Source of the DNA: Acidovorax sp. RAC01
GTDB lineage: Bacteria; Pseudomonadota; Gammaproteobacteria; Burkholderiales; Burkholderiaceae_C
Direction: 5' to 3'
Assembly: GCF_001714725.1 (NCBI RefSeq)
Contig: NZ_CP016447.1
Coordinates: 1,017,501-1,081,500, forward strand
Length of the DNA stretch: 64,000 nt
Shown: one piece after another, positions 8,660 to 17,114 of the stretch
How the letters are laid out: the number at the start of each line of letters is the position of its first letter
Position numbering within the stretch: the stretch's first letter is position 1
The notes under the pieces: model-generated
The model's input: only the letters and a program-made list of their open reading frames with translations
What the model was told of the DNA's origin: nothing
Database searches by the model: none
Translations under genes and position numbers: made by a program

Positions 8660-9301
8660 ATGCACATCGCACTCATCGGCGCCACCGGATTTGTCGGCAG
8701 CGCACTGCTCAACGAACTGCTGCAGCGCGGCCACCGCGTGACGGCGCTGGCCCGCAACCCCGGAAAGATCGCGCCACGCGAGGGCCTGACCGTGGTGCAG
8801 GCCGACGTGACGGACGCCGCCCAGGTGGCGCAAGCCGTGCGCGGCGTGGACGCCGTGGCCAGCGCCTACAACCCCGGCTGGACGCACCCCGACCTGCACG
8901 ACGAGTTCCTGCGCGGGAGCCGGGCCATCACCGAAGGCACCCGGGCTGGCGGCGTAGCGCGCCTGCTGGTGGTGGGCGGCGCAGGCAGCCTGTATGTGGC
9001 GCCGGGCGTGCAGCTGGTCGACACGCCCCAGTTTCCGGCCGAATGGAAGGCCGGAGCGCTTGCAGCACGCCAGGCGCTGAACCTGCTGCGGCAGGAGGCA
9101 TCGCTGCAGTGGACCTTCCTGTCGCCGCCCATCCTGCTGGAGCCGGGCGAGCGCACAGGCAGCTACCGCCTGGGCACCGAGGCACCGCTGATGAACGGCG
9201 ACCAGCCCGGCCGGATCAGCGTGACCGACCTCGCGGTGGCCATCGTGGACGAGCTGGAGGCGCCGCGGCATGTGCAGCAGCGCTTTACGGTGGCGCACTA
9301 A
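8660..9301 (+). CDS. NAD(P)-binding reductase (atypical SDR, NADH-flavin-reductase type)
   Basis: The 213-residue protein is a single Rossmann domain beginning MHIALIGATGFVGSALLNEL, with the GATGFVG nucleotide-binding loop at residues 7-13. This matches the YwnB/NmrA-like atypical SDR group, which reduces flavins or quinones or acts as an NAD(P) sensor. The start at 8660 follows AGGAAA at 8650-8655. An upstream extension of the frame crosses the tandem repeats and is not real. It is divergent from the LysR regulator that probably controls it. The substrate cannot be named. Confidence 0.85.
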   Translation: MHIALIGATGFVGSALLNELLQRGHRVTALARNPGKIAPREGLTVVQADVTDAAQVAQAVRGVDAVASAYNPGWTHPDLHDEFLRGSRAITEGTRAGGVARLLVVGGAGSLYVAPGVQLVDTPQFPAEWKAGALAARQALNLLRQEASLQWTFLSPPILLEPGERTGSYRLGTEAPLMNGDQPGRISVTDLAVAIVDELEAPRHVQQRFTVAH

Positions 9302-9342
9302 GGGGCGCAGGTTGGCAAGACAGCAGAACCTGCACGGGCCTT

Positions 9343-9411
9343 GATGCTATTATTTGTATAGCTATAAAAGCTTATGGGTCTTGCCCGAGGGGCCAAAAAT
9401 ACTCCAAAAAC
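9343..9411 (+). repeat. Dispersed repeat family A, copy 2
   Basis: GCTATTATTTGTATAGCTAT, then AAAAGCTTAT, GCCCGAGGGGCCAAAAA and TCCAAAA follow the family order. It lies between the convergent reductase and MocR genes. Confidence 0.7.
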
Positions 9412-9495
9412 GGGGGTGAAACCGCCCGCAGACCCCGCTCAGCCGGCGCGCGCAGCGCCGGGCCTTCGGCTGGGCACCGGGCTTGCGCGTGGCGC

Positions 9496-10980
9496 CTACC
9501 GCATCGCAGCCACCACCCGCTGGTAGGTCTTCCAGAAGGCCGCCTCCTGCGTGGTGGCGAAGTTGATGCGCATGAGCGTGCTGGGCTTGCGCTCGGCATG
9601 GAACAGGGCGCCGGGCGCCATCAGGTAGCCCTCGTCCAGCATGCGCTGGGCCAGCGCATCGGTGTCCACGCCGGTGTCCACCCAGCCAAACAGGCCCACG
9701 GGCTCGGCCGCAAACGTGCAGCCTGCCTGCAGCGCGAGCTTGACGCTGCGCGAGCGTGCGGCATCGAGCCGGGTGCGGATGCGCTCGGCATGGCGGCGCA
9801 GCTGGCCCTGCTCGATGCACAGGGCCAGGGCCTTTTCCAGCAGTGCGGGGGTGGTCAGCGTGGCCAGCAGCTTGGTGTCGAGCAGCGGCTCCACCAGCGC
9901 GGCTGGCGCCGCCAGGTAGCCGATGCGCCAGTTGGGCGCGAGGATCTTGGCAAAGCCGCTGACGTAGATGGTGCGCTGCAGCCCGTCGAGGGCCGTGAGC
10001 CGCGTGGCGTGCTCGGGCGCAATATGGCTGTAGGTGTCGTCCTCGACCACATGGAAGTCGTGCTGGTTGGCCAGCTGCAGGATGCGATGCGCGCTGCCGG
10101 GCGACAGGCAGTACCCCGTGGGGTTGTGGAACACGCTCACGCTGACGTAGAGCTTGGGCTTGTGCACCTCGCAGTAGCGCGCCATCACCTCCAGGTCGGG
10201 GCCGTCGGCGCGGCGCGGCACGGGCAGGATGTGCATGCCCATGGCGGCCAGCCGCGCAAACTCCACCGCCCAGCCGGGCTCCTCCACCATCACCGGATCG
10301 CCCGGGCGCAGCAGCGTGCGGCTGACGATGTCGAGCGCGTGCGTGGCGCCCACGGTGGTGATGATGTGCTCGGGCACGGTGTGCACGTTCAGCGTGGCCA
10401 GCTTCTTGGCCAGCAGGCGGCGCAGGCCCGCATCGCCCAGCGGCTCGCCGTACTGCAGCGAAAACTCCTGCAGGTTGCGCGAGCTGCACACCTTGCGCAC
10501 CGCTGCGGGCATGAAGGTGGATTCCAGCCAGTCGGGCGGGAACACGCCCATGCCGGGTTGCGGCTTGTCGCTGATCTTGTGGAACATGCCGCGGATCAGC
10601 GCCGTGGCGTTGACGGGCGACACGCCCGGCCCGGCACGGCCGGCCGCGCGGGCGGCAAACCAGTGCGCCGTGCTCCAGTTGGCGGCGGCGCTTTCGGTGG
10701 CCAGGTCGGCTGGCAGGCCATCGGGCCCGGCGCGGTGATCGGCCGCGGGGGTGCTTTCGCGCACGAAAAAGCCGCGGTTCTTGCGCGCCTCCACCAGGCC
10801 CTGGGCCAGCAGCTGGTCGTAGGCCGCCACCACGGTGGACGGGCTCACGCCGTTTTGCTCGGCACACTGGCGCACCGACGGCAGGCGCGCGCCGGGGGCC
10901 AGCAGGCGGTTGCGGATGCGCTCTGCAAAGCGCGCCGACAACTGCTCGGTGAGCGACTGGGTGGACGATTTCATCAGCAT
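9496..10980 (-). CDS. MocR/PdxR-type regulator (GntR helix-turn-helix fused to aminotransferase fold)
   Basis: The 494-residue protein joins an N-terminal GntR winged helix (LAPGARLPSVRQCAEQNGVS, then PSTVVAAYDQLLAQGLVEAR) to a fold-type I aminotransferase domain with the PLP lysine in SGFAKILAPNWRIGY. MocR regulators sense PLP or amino-acid ligands through this domain and often control a divergent gene. I chose ATG 10980 (MLMKSS) because the longer frame runs through the divergent promoter. Three TGTACTG repeats lie upstream. The divergent LysE-EamA cluster is the likely target. Confidence 0.9.
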   Translation of the reverse strand: MLMKSSTQSLTEQLSARFAERIRNRLLAPGARLPSVRQCAEQNGVSPSTVVAAYDQLLAQGLVEARKNRGFFVRESTPAADHRAGPDGLPADLATESAAANWSTAHWFAARAAGRAGPGVSPVNATALIRGMFHKISDKPQPGMGVFPPDWLESTFMPAAVRKVCSSRNLQEFSLQYGEPLGDAGLRRLLAKKLATLNVHTVPEHIITTVGATHALDIVSRTLLRPGDPVMVEEPGWAVEFARLAAMGMHILPVPRRADGPDLEVMARYCEVHKPKLYVSVSVFHNPTGYCLSPGSAHRILQLANQHDFHVVEDDTYSHIAPEHATRLTALDGLQRTIYVSGFAKILAPNWRIGYLAAPAALVEPLLDTKLLATLTTPALLEKALALCIEQGQLRRHAERIRTRLDAARSRSVKLALQAGCTFAAEPVGLFGWVDTGVDTDALAQRMLDEGYLMAPGALFHAERKPSTLMRINFATTQEAAFWKTYQRVVAAMR

Positions 10981-11005
10981 GGGGTTATCCCTGAGAGAGC
11001 GTTCG

Positions 11006-11070
11006 TGTACTGTCCTGCCGGTCAATACAGTTCCGCAACTGCGTTGACTGTCTGTACTGGTGGTGTACTG
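11006..11070. promoter_or_regulatory. Three direct TGTACTG repeats in the divergent MocR promoter region
   Basis: TGTACTG occurs at 11006-11012, 11053-11059 and 11064-11070, all in the same orientation. The last two are 11 bp apart, one helical turn. MocR regulators such as GabR and PdxR bind direct repeats of this kind. A TTGACT at 11044 could be a -35 element for the exporter operon, which would place the paired repeats over the core promoter. Confidence 0.55.
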
Positions 11071-11129
11071 ATTCGCAAGATTACATTGAAGGCTCTTCAC
11101 CCACAAGAGCCTGCATCTCCCCTCCGCCC

Positions 11130-11744
11130 ATGAGCGCTGCCGAACTCACTGCCCTGCTGCTGTTTTGCACCGCCATGAGCTTTTCGCCGGGGCCCAACAC
11201 CACGCTATCGACCGCACTGGCCGCCAACCTGGGCCTGCGCCGCGCGCTGCGCTTTTGCCTGGCTGTGCCCACGGGCTGGACGCTGCTCATGCTGGCGTGC
11301 GGCCTGGGCCTGGGCGCCATCATCACCACCGTGCCGGCATTGCGCTGGGCCGTGACGCTGACGGGCGTGGGCTACATGCTGTGGCTGGCGTTCAAGCTGG
11401 CCCGCGCCGGGCAGCTGGCGCAGGTGGACGCGAGCCGCCTGCAGGTGACCTTCTGGCAGGGCGTGGGCCTGCAGTTCGTGAACATCAAGGCCTGGATGCT
11501 GGCGCTCACGCTCAGCGCGGGCTGGGTAGTCAACGCCGCCGGGCAGCCCGCATCCAACCCGGGTGAGCGCCTGGCCATCGTGTGCGCGGTGATGGTGGCT
11601 TTCGCCTTCTCCAGCAATTTTGTGTATGCCCTGGTGGGCTCGCTGCTGCGCCAGTGGCTGGCCCAGGGGCAGCGGCTGCTGTGGTTCAACCGCGCGCTGG
11701 CCGGGGTGCTGGTGGTCACGGCCAGCTGGATGGTGACGCTATGA
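11130..11744 (+). CDS. LysE/RhtB-family amino-acid exporter
   Basis: The 204-residue inner-membrane protein has about six hydrophobic segments and the family motif SPGPN near residue 20. Members export amino acids or derivatives by proton antiport. It is the first gene of the plus-strand cluster, and its stop overlaps the next start (ATGA at 11741-11744). The divergent MocR gene suggests induction by an amino-acid-like ligand. The substrate is unknown. Confidence 0.88.
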   Translation: MSAAELTALLLFCTAMSFSPGPNTTLSTALAANLGLRRALRFCLAVPTGWTLLMLACGLGLGAIITTVPALRWAVTLTGVGYMLWLAFKLARAGQLAQVDASRLQVTFWQGVGLQFVNIKAWMLALTLSAGWVVNAAGQPASNPGERLAIVCAVMVAFAFSSNFVYALVGSLLRQWLAQGQRLLWFNRALAGVLVVTASWMVTL

Positions 11745-12658
11745 ACGCCGCGCAGGAACGCGAAGCGCTGCTGTGGGGCTTGGTGGGCATCACGCTGTTT
11801 GCCGCCACGCTGCCCATGACACGGCTGGCTGTAGGCACGGTCGACCTGCCCCAGCTCTCGCCGTGGTTCGTTACCTTCGGCCGCGCCGCCGTAGCCGGGC
11901 TGCTGTCGGTGGGTTACTTGCTGTGGCAGCACCGCCAGGGCCGGCTGAACGTGCCCGTGCGGGCCGAGTGGCCGCTGCTGGCCATCACCGCCTTTGGCGT
12001 GATCGTCGGGTTTCCGCTGTTTCTGGCGCTGGCGCTGCGGCATGTGCCCAGCACGCATGGCGCCGTGGTCACCGCGCTGCTGCCGCTGTCCACCGCCGTG
12101 CTGGGGGCGCTGTGGTTCCGCCAGCGGCCCTCCAACGGTTTCTGGGCGTGCGCCGTGGTGGGCAGCGGGCTGGTGCTGGCCTTCATGGTGTGGCGCGCGG
12201 GCGGCATCTACCTGGGCGCGGCCAACATCTATTTGCTGATCGCCATGACCACCGGCGCGCTGGGCTACATCGGCGGTGCGCGCCTCACACCGCGGCTGGG
12301 GGCCGAGCAGGTGATCTGCTGGGTGCTGGTGTGCTGCCTGCCGCTCACGCTGCCGGTGGCATGGTGGTTTGCGCCCACACAGCCCGGGGCCATCACGGCC
12401 AGCAGCTGGATGGGATTTGTTTATGTGTCGCTGTTCTCCATGTGGATCGGCTTTTTTGCCTGGTACCGCGCCCTGGCGCTGGGCGCCGTGCGGGTGAGCC
12501 AGATCCAGCTGATCCAGCCATTTTTGAGCCTGCTGTTTGCCGTGCCGCTGGCTGGCGAGCGGCTCGATATGACCACGCTGCTGTTTGCCCTGGCGGTGAT
12601 GGCCACCGTGTATGCGGGCAAGAAGATGCCCGTGGGCCCCGCAGGACGACCCGCATGA
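11741..12658 (+). CDS. EamA-family (DMT superfamily) transporter
   Basis: The 305-residue protein has ten predicted membrane segments in two EamA repeats, the second ending near FALAVMATVYAGKKM. These transporters usually export small metabolites. The ATG overlaps the LysE stop by four bases, and its own stop overlaps the next ATG (12655-12658), so three genes are translationally coupled. Two different exporter families in tandem suggest removal of a toxic or excess amino-acid derivative. Confidence 0.88.
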   Translation: MNAAQEREALLWGLVGITLFAATLPMTRLAVGTVDLPQLSPWFVTFGRAAVAGLLSVGYLLWQHRQGRLNVPVRAEWPLLAITAFGVIVGFPLFLALALRHVPSTHGAVVTALLPLSTAVLGALWFRQRPSNGFWACAVVGSGLVLAFMVWRAGGIYLGAANIYLLIAMTTGALGYIGGARLTPRLGAEQVICWVLVCCLPLTLPVAWWFAPTQPGAITASSWMGFVYVSLFSMWIGFFAWYRALALGAVRVSQIQLIQPFLSLLFAVPLAGERLDMTTLLFALAVMATVYAGKKMPVGPAGRPA

Positions 12659-12984
12659 AGATGAGCCACATCCCCTTTGCGACCACCGACTGGGCGGCTG
12701 TGCCGCGCGAGGAAAAAAGCGCCCAGGCGGGTCAGGCCTTCTGGCGCACGCAGCAGTGGGGCGACATCCGCGTGCGCATGGTGGAGTACACGCCGGGCTA
12801 TGTGTCGGACCACTGGTGCATCAAGGGTCATGTGCTGCTGTGCCTCAGCGGCGAGCTGCACACCGAGCTGGCCGACGGCCGCACGTTCACGCTGACACCC
12901 GGCATGAGCTACCAGGTGGCCGACAACGCCGAGCCCCATCGCTCCACGGCACCCCAGGGTGCCACGCTGTTCATCGTGGACTGA
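12655..12984 (+). CDS. Small cupin-fold protein (DHCW-motif family)
   Basis: The 109-residue protein has a single cupin barrel with the stretch GYVSDHWCIKGHVLLCLSGE around residues 44-63 and HRSTAPQGATLFIVD at the end. It resembles the small 'DHCW motif' cupin family of unknown function, which probably binds a metal or small ligand. The start at 12655 overlaps the EamA stop; a second ATG at 12661 is an alternative. Confidence 0.75.
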   Translation: MKMSHIPFATTDWAAVPREEKSAQAGQAFWRTQQWGDIRVRMVEYTPGYVSDHWCIKGHVLLCLSGELHTELADGRTFTLTPGMSYQVADNAEPHRSTAPQGATLFIVD

Positions 12985-13034
12985 GTGAACCTGATCGCAG
13001 CACATCCGACCACCAACCTGCCAACGAGGCCCCT

Positions 13035-13358
13035 GTGAAATACTCCGTAGAACACGCCCTGCAGCAGCTCCCCGGCCCGGCCGGGGAGCGGTTTGTGCCA
13101 GTCCTGCGCTACGGCAGCATGCTCACCGAGCTGTACGCCCCGCGCGGCCACGATCCGCAGCAGCCGCACACGCAGGATGAGCTGTATTTCATCCACAGCG
13201 GGCAGGGCGAATTCGTGCAGGGCGACGATCGCCATCGGTTCGAAGCCGGCGACGCATTCTTTGTGCCGGCGGGGCAGGTGCACCGCTTCGAGAATTTTTC
13301 TGACGACTTTGCAACGTGGGTGGTCTTTTGGGGCCCGCCCGGAGGAGAACGAGAGTGA
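13035..13358 (+). CDS. Cupin-domain protein
   Basis: The 107-residue single-domain cupin keeps the metal-site pattern: PHTQDELYFIHSGQGEFV in motif 1, and FEAGDAFFVPAGQVHRFENF in motif 2. The start is GTG 13035 preceded by GAGG at 13026-13029. The stop overlaps the GTG start of the aminotransferase (GTGA at 13355-13358). Such small cupins act as isomerases, dioxygenases or binding proteins. No specific reaction can be assigned. Confidence 0.8.
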   Translation: MKYSVEHALQQLPGPAGERFVPVLRYGSMLTELYAPRGHDPQQPHTQDELYFIHSGQGEFVQGDDRHRFEAGDAFFVPAGQVHRFENFSDDFATWVVFWGPPGGERE

Positions 13359-14572
13359 AACTGAACGACCTGCCACAGACCGGCACCACTGAAAACACAT
13401 GGACCCTGGCGCGCCGCGCCGCGCGCATGAACCCCTCGGTCATCCGCGAGATCCTCAAGGTCACCGAGAAGCCCGGCATCATCAGCCTGGCCGGTGGCCT
13501 GCCCTCGCCCAAGACCTTCCCCGTGTCGGCCTTTGCCGAAGCCTCTGCCGCCGTGCTGGCCAACGACGGCCCCGCCGCCCTGCAGTACGCCGCCAGTGAG
13601 GGCTACGCCCCGCTGCGCCAGGCCATTGCCGACTTCCTGCCCTGGAACGTGGACCCCGAGCAGATCCTCATCACCACCGGCTCGCAGCAGGCGCTGGATC
13701 TGATCGCCAAGGTGCTGATCGACGAAGGCAGCCGCGTGCTGGTGGAAACGCCCACGTACCTGGGCGCGCTGCAGGCCTTCACCCCCATGGAGCCCAACGT
13801 GGTGGCCGTGGCCAGCGATGACGAAGGCCTGCTGGTGGATGACCTGCGTGCCAAGGTGGGCACGGGCGCCGACAAGGCCCGTTTTCTGTACGTGCTGCCC
13901 AACTTCCAGAACCCCACGGGCCGCACCATGAGCGAAGCGCGCCGTGCCGAGCTGGTGGCCGCTGCAGCCGAGTTGAACCTGCCGCTGGTGGAAGACAACC
14001 CCTACGGCGACCTGTGGTTTGACGCGCCCCCGCCCGCGCCGCTCACGGCCCGCAACCCGGACGGCTGCATCTACATGGGCTCGTTCTCCAAGGTGCTGGC
14101 ACCGGGGCTGCGCCTGGGCTATATCGTGGCGCCCAAGGCCGTGTATTCCAAGCTGCTGCAGGCCAAGCAGGCGGCCGACCTGCACACGCCCGGCTACAAC
14201 CAGCGCCTGGTGGCCGAGGTGATGAAGGGCAACTTCCTGGACCGCCACGTACCCACCATCCGCGCGCTGTACAAGGCGCAGTGCGAAGCCATGCTGACCG
14301 CGCTCGACACGGAAATGCAGGGCCTGGGGGTGCACTGGAACCGCCCCGACGGTGGCATGTTCCTGTGGGTGCGCCTGCCCGAAGGCATGAGCGCCATCGA
14401 CCTGCTGCCCAAGGCGGTGGAGCGCAATGTGGCCTTTGTGCCTGGCGCGGCCTTCTACGCCGACAACGCCGATCCGCGCACGCTGCGGCTGTCGTTCGTC
14501 ACGTCCACGGCCGAGCAGATCGCGACGGGCATCGCAGCCCTGGCTGCAGCGATTCGCGAGAGCCGGGGCTGA
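13355..14572 (+). CDS. PLP-dependent aminotransferase, class I/II (2-aminoadipate transaminase type)
   Basis: The 405-residue enzyme has the fold-type I aminotransferase signature: GGLPSPKTFP near the N-terminus, ALQYAASEGYAPLRQAIA, ITTGSQQALDLI, the PLP phosphate and cofactor region NFQNPTGR and EDNPYGDLWF, and the Schiff-base lysine in GSFSKVLAPGLRLGY. The start is GTG 13355, overlapping the cupin stop, with GGAGGAG at 13341. It resembles LysN-like and MocR-domain aminotransferases. The amino donor is unknown but probably the compound sensed by the MocR protein. Confidence 0.88.
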   Translation: MKLNDLPQTGTTENTWTLARRAARMNPSVIREILKVTEKPGIISLAGGLPSPKTFPVSAFAEASAAVLANDGPAALQYAASEGYAPLRQAIADFLPWNVDPEQILITTGSQQALDLIAKVLIDEGSRVLVETPTYLGALQAFTPMEPNVVAVASDDEGLLVDDLRAKVGTGADKARFLYVLPNFQNPTGRTMSEARRAELVAAAAELNLPLVEDNPYGDLWFDAPPPAPLTARNPDGCIYMGSFSKVLAPGLRLGYIVAPKAVYSKLLQAKQAADLHTPGYNQRLVAEVMKGNFLDRHVPTIRALYKAQCEAMLTALDTEMQGLGVHWNRPDGGMFLWVRLPEGMSAIDLLPKAVERNVAFVPGAAFYADNADPRTLRLSFVTSTAEQIATGIAALAAAIRESRG

Positions 14573-14578
14573 TCGGCC

Positions 14579-15205
14579 ATGCTGAGACTCTGGGGGCGCC
14601 TGTCGTCCATCAACGTGCGCAAGGTCGTTTGGGCGGCGCAGGAGCTGGGCATCACGCTGCAGCGCACCGATGCGGGCGGCCAGTTCGGCATCGTGCGCGA
14701 GTCGGCCTACCTGCAGCGCAACCCCAACGGGCTGGTGCCGCTGATCGAGGACGACGAGACTGGCGTGGTGCTGTGGGAATCGAACCCCATCGTGCGCTAC
14801 CTGTGCGCGCAGCATTCCATGGGCGACCTGTACCCCGAAGCACTGCCCGAGCGCTTTGCGGCCGAGCAGTGGATGGACTGGCAGCAGACCACGCTGAACC
14901 CCGCCGGGCGCGATGCCTTCGTGCAATGGATCCGCACACCCGCTGCCCAGCGCAATGATGCGCTGATCGCCGCATCGGTCGCCGCCACCGAACCCCTGCT
15001 GGCCCTGCTCGATGCGCACCTGGCGCGCCAGCCCTTCGTGGCGGGCGATCGCTTCACCATGGCCGACATCCCGGTAGGCTGCGAAATCCACCGCTGGTGG
15101 GGCCTTCCGCACGCCCGTGGCGCACACCCGCACCTGGAGCAGTGGTACAACACCGTGAGCAGCCGCCCCGGCGCGCGGGGCCTGCTGGACCAGCCTCTTT
15201 CATGA
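14579..15205 (+). CDS. Glutathione S-transferase family protein
   Basis: The 208-residue protein has an N-terminal thioredoxin-like domain (LWGRLSSINVRKVVWAAQEL, NGLVPLIED, LWESNPIVRYLC) and a C-terminal all-helical domain (FVAGDRFTMADIPVGCEIHR). The Ser residues in SSIN sit where the glutathione-activating residue lies in related enzymes. It is seven bases after the aminotransferase gene and probably in the same operon. The substrate is unknown. Confidence 0.88.
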   Translation: MLRLWGRLSSINVRKVVWAAQELGITLQRTDAGGQFGIVRESAYLQRNPNGLVPLIEDDETGVVLWESNPIVRYLCAQHSMGDLYPEALPERFAAEQWMDWQQTTLNPAGRDAFVQWIRTPAAQRNDALIAASVAATEPLLALLDAHLARQPFVAGDRFTMADIPVGCEIHRWWGLPHARGAHPHLEQWYNTVSSRPGARGLLDQPLS

Positions 15206-15222
15206 ACTGACGCCTCGCTGCC

Positions 15223-16086
15223 ATGCATCCACGCGCCTTCAAGCAGATTGACGTTTTCACCGACCGCCCCGGCTACGGCAACCCGGTGGCCGTGGTGCTG
15301 GACGCCCAGGGCCTGGGCGACGATGACATGCGCCGCTTTGCCGCGTGGACCAACCTGTCGGAAACGACCTTCCTGATGCCGCCCACGCCGGCGGGCCATG
15401 CGGCCGGTGCCGACTACCGCGTGCGCATCTTCAGTCCGAACGGCGAACTGCCCTTTGCCGGCCACCCCACGCTGGGCACCTGCCACGCCTGGCTGCAGGC
15501 CGGGCACAACCCGCGCGAGCCGGGCATGGTGGTGCAGGAATGCGCCCTGGGCCTGGTGCGGGTGCAGCACGCCCAGGGCACCCTGGCCTTTGCCGCGCCC
15601 GCGCTGCAGCGCAGTGCGCCCAGCCCGGCGCTGGTGCCGCTGATTGCCAGCGCGCTGGGCCTGCGTCCTGCGCAGATTCTGGGCGCGCAGTTGCTGGACA
15701 ACGGCCCGCGCTGGCTGGGCCTGCTGCTCGACAGCGCCGACACCGTGCTCAACCTGCGCCCCGACCACGCCCGCATCAAGGACCTGGGCCAGGACGTGGG
15801 CGTGGTGCATGTGGGCCCCGAAGCGGCCGACACCAGCCGGCCCGGTGTGGTGGTGCGCGCCTTTGCCGCCCCCATGGGTAACCCCGAAGACCCGGTAACG
15901 GGCAGCCTGAACGCCAGCCTGGCTGAATGGCTCATTGCCGACGGCCTGGCCCCGCGCAGCTACCTCGTGGCCCAGGGCGAGTGCCTGGGCCGTGCCGGCC
16001 GCGTGCAGATTCGCCAGGACGATACCGGGCAGGTCTGGGTGGGCGGCCATGCCGTCACCTGCATCGAGGGAACGGCCCTGCTGTGA
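15223..16086 (+). CDS. PhzF-family isomerase/epimerase, first paralogue
   Basis: The 287-residue protein has the two-lobed diaminopimelate-epimerase-like fold. Family marks are FKQIDVFTDRPGYGNPVAVV, the catalytic Glu in WTNLSETTFLMPPT, FAGHPTLGTCHAWL, and EDPVTGSLNASLAEWL. PhzF proteins isomerise or epimerise small acids through a Glu general base. A second PhzF gene lies 152 bases downstream with the same motifs. Confidence 0.88.
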   Translation: MHPRAFKQIDVFTDRPGYGNPVAVVLDAQGLGDDDMRRFAAWTNLSETTFLMPPTPAGHAAGADYRVRIFSPNGELPFAGHPTLGTCHAWLQAGHNPREPGMVVQECALGLVRVQHAQGTLAFAAPALQRSAPSPALVPLIASALGLRPAQILGAQLLDNGPRWLGLLLDSADTVLNLRPDHARIKDLGQDVGVVHVGPEAADTSRPGVVVRAFAAPMGNPEDPVTGSLNASLAEWLIADGLAPRSYLVAQGECLGRAGRVQIRQDDTGQVWVGGHAVTCIEGTALL

Positions 16087-16155
16087 CGCACGCGACTCTA
16101 CAAGCCCGGCCCAGCGGCTGAGCCAACCCCTTCTTTCTGCCAATGGCGCGCTGAA

Positions 16156-16179
16156 CGCGCCGGTGACACCACCGGCGCG
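16156..16179. other. Hairpin between the two PhzF genes
   Basis: CGCGCCGGTG and CACCGGCGCG form a perfect 10-bp stem with a four-base loop. There is no T run after it, so it is not a classic terminator. It may stabilise or process the mRNA between the two genes. Confidence 0.5.
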
Positions 16180-16238
16180 CCCCCGGCGTGCGCGACTGCA
16201 GCCCTTTTCTTGACCACGCCACTTCCGGAACCACTGCC

Positions 16239-17114
16239 ATGCACCAGCGCCCCTTCAAGCAAGTTGACGTATTCACCGCCACCGCCTACCGCGGCAACCC
16301 CCTGGCCGTGGTGCTGGACGGCACCGGCCTGTCGACCGAGACCATGCAGCACTTCACCAACTGGACCAACCTGTCCGAAGCCACCTTTGTGCTGCCGCCC
16401 ACGCCCGAGGGCCGCGCTGCTGGCGCGGACTACCGCGTTCGCATCTTCTGCCCGGGGCGCGAGCTGCCGTTTGCCGGCCATCCCACGCTGGGTACCTGCC
16501 ACGCATGGCTGCAGGCCGGGGGCCGGCCACAGGTGGCGGGCCGGGTGGTGCAGGAGTGCGGCGTGGGCCTGGTGACGCTGCGGCAGGATGGCGAGCGCCT
16601 GGCCTTTGCCGCGCCGCCGCTGATCAAGAGCGGCCCGCTGGCCGAAGACGACGTGGCCCTGATCGCACGCGGCCTGGGGGTGGCGCGCAGCGACATCCTG
16701 CACCATGCCTGGTGCGACAACGGCCCGAACTGGCGCGGCGTTATGCTGCGCTCGGCCGAGCAGGTGCTGGCGCTCAGGCCCGATGCCAGCATCCTGTCCA
16801 AGCTGGACGTGGGCGTCGTCGGCCCGCGCGGCAAGGTGGGCGTGGTGGACTCGACCGATGCGGACGGCATCGCCTTTGAGGTGCGCGCCTTTTTCCCCGG
16901 CAACAACGGCCTGGCCGAAGACCCGGTGACCGGCAGCCTGAACGCAGCGCTGGCGCAATGGCTCATCGGTGCGGGCCTGGCCCCCGCGCGGTACGTGGCC
17001 GCCCAGGGCACCTGCCTGGGCCGTGCGGGGCGCGTGCATGTGGAACAGGACGGCGACACCCTCTGGATCGGCGGCAGCAGTGTGACCTGCATGACCGGCC
17101 AGGTGCTCCTGTGA
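16239..17114 (+). CDS. PhzF-family isomerase/epimerase, second paralogue
   Basis: The 291-residue protein repeats the first paralogue's motifs almost word for word (FKQVDVFTATAYRGNPLAVV, WTNLSEATFVLPPT, FAGHPTLGTCHAWLQAG, EDPVTGSLNAALAQWL). This indicates a tandem duplication followed by divergence, mostly in the central 100 residues. The Glu base and the EDPVTGS loop are kept in both, so both should be active. ATG 16239 was preferred because the longer frame runs into the intergenic hairpin region. Its stop overlaps the next gene (GTGA). Confidence 0.88.
   Translation: MHQRPFKQVDVFTATAYRGNPLAVVLDGTGLSTETMQHFTNWTNLSEATFVLPPTPEGRAAGADYRVRIFCPGRELPFAGHPTLGTCHAWLQAGGRPQVAGRVVQECGVGLVTLRQDGERLAFAAPPLIKSGPLAEDDVALIARGLGVARSDILHHAWCDNGPNWRGVMLRSAEQVLALRPDASILSKLDVGVVGPRGKVGVVDSTDADGIAFEVRAFFPGNNGLAEDPVTGSLNAALAQWLIGAGLAPARYVAAQGTCLGRAGRVHVEQDGDTLWIGGSSVTCMTGQVLL

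Noticed and set aside
9043..11133. Plus-strand open frame of nearly 700 codons opposite the MocR gene
   Set aside because: The MocR protein on the minus strand has all family motifs; the plus frame also runs through repeat A and the divergent promoter.
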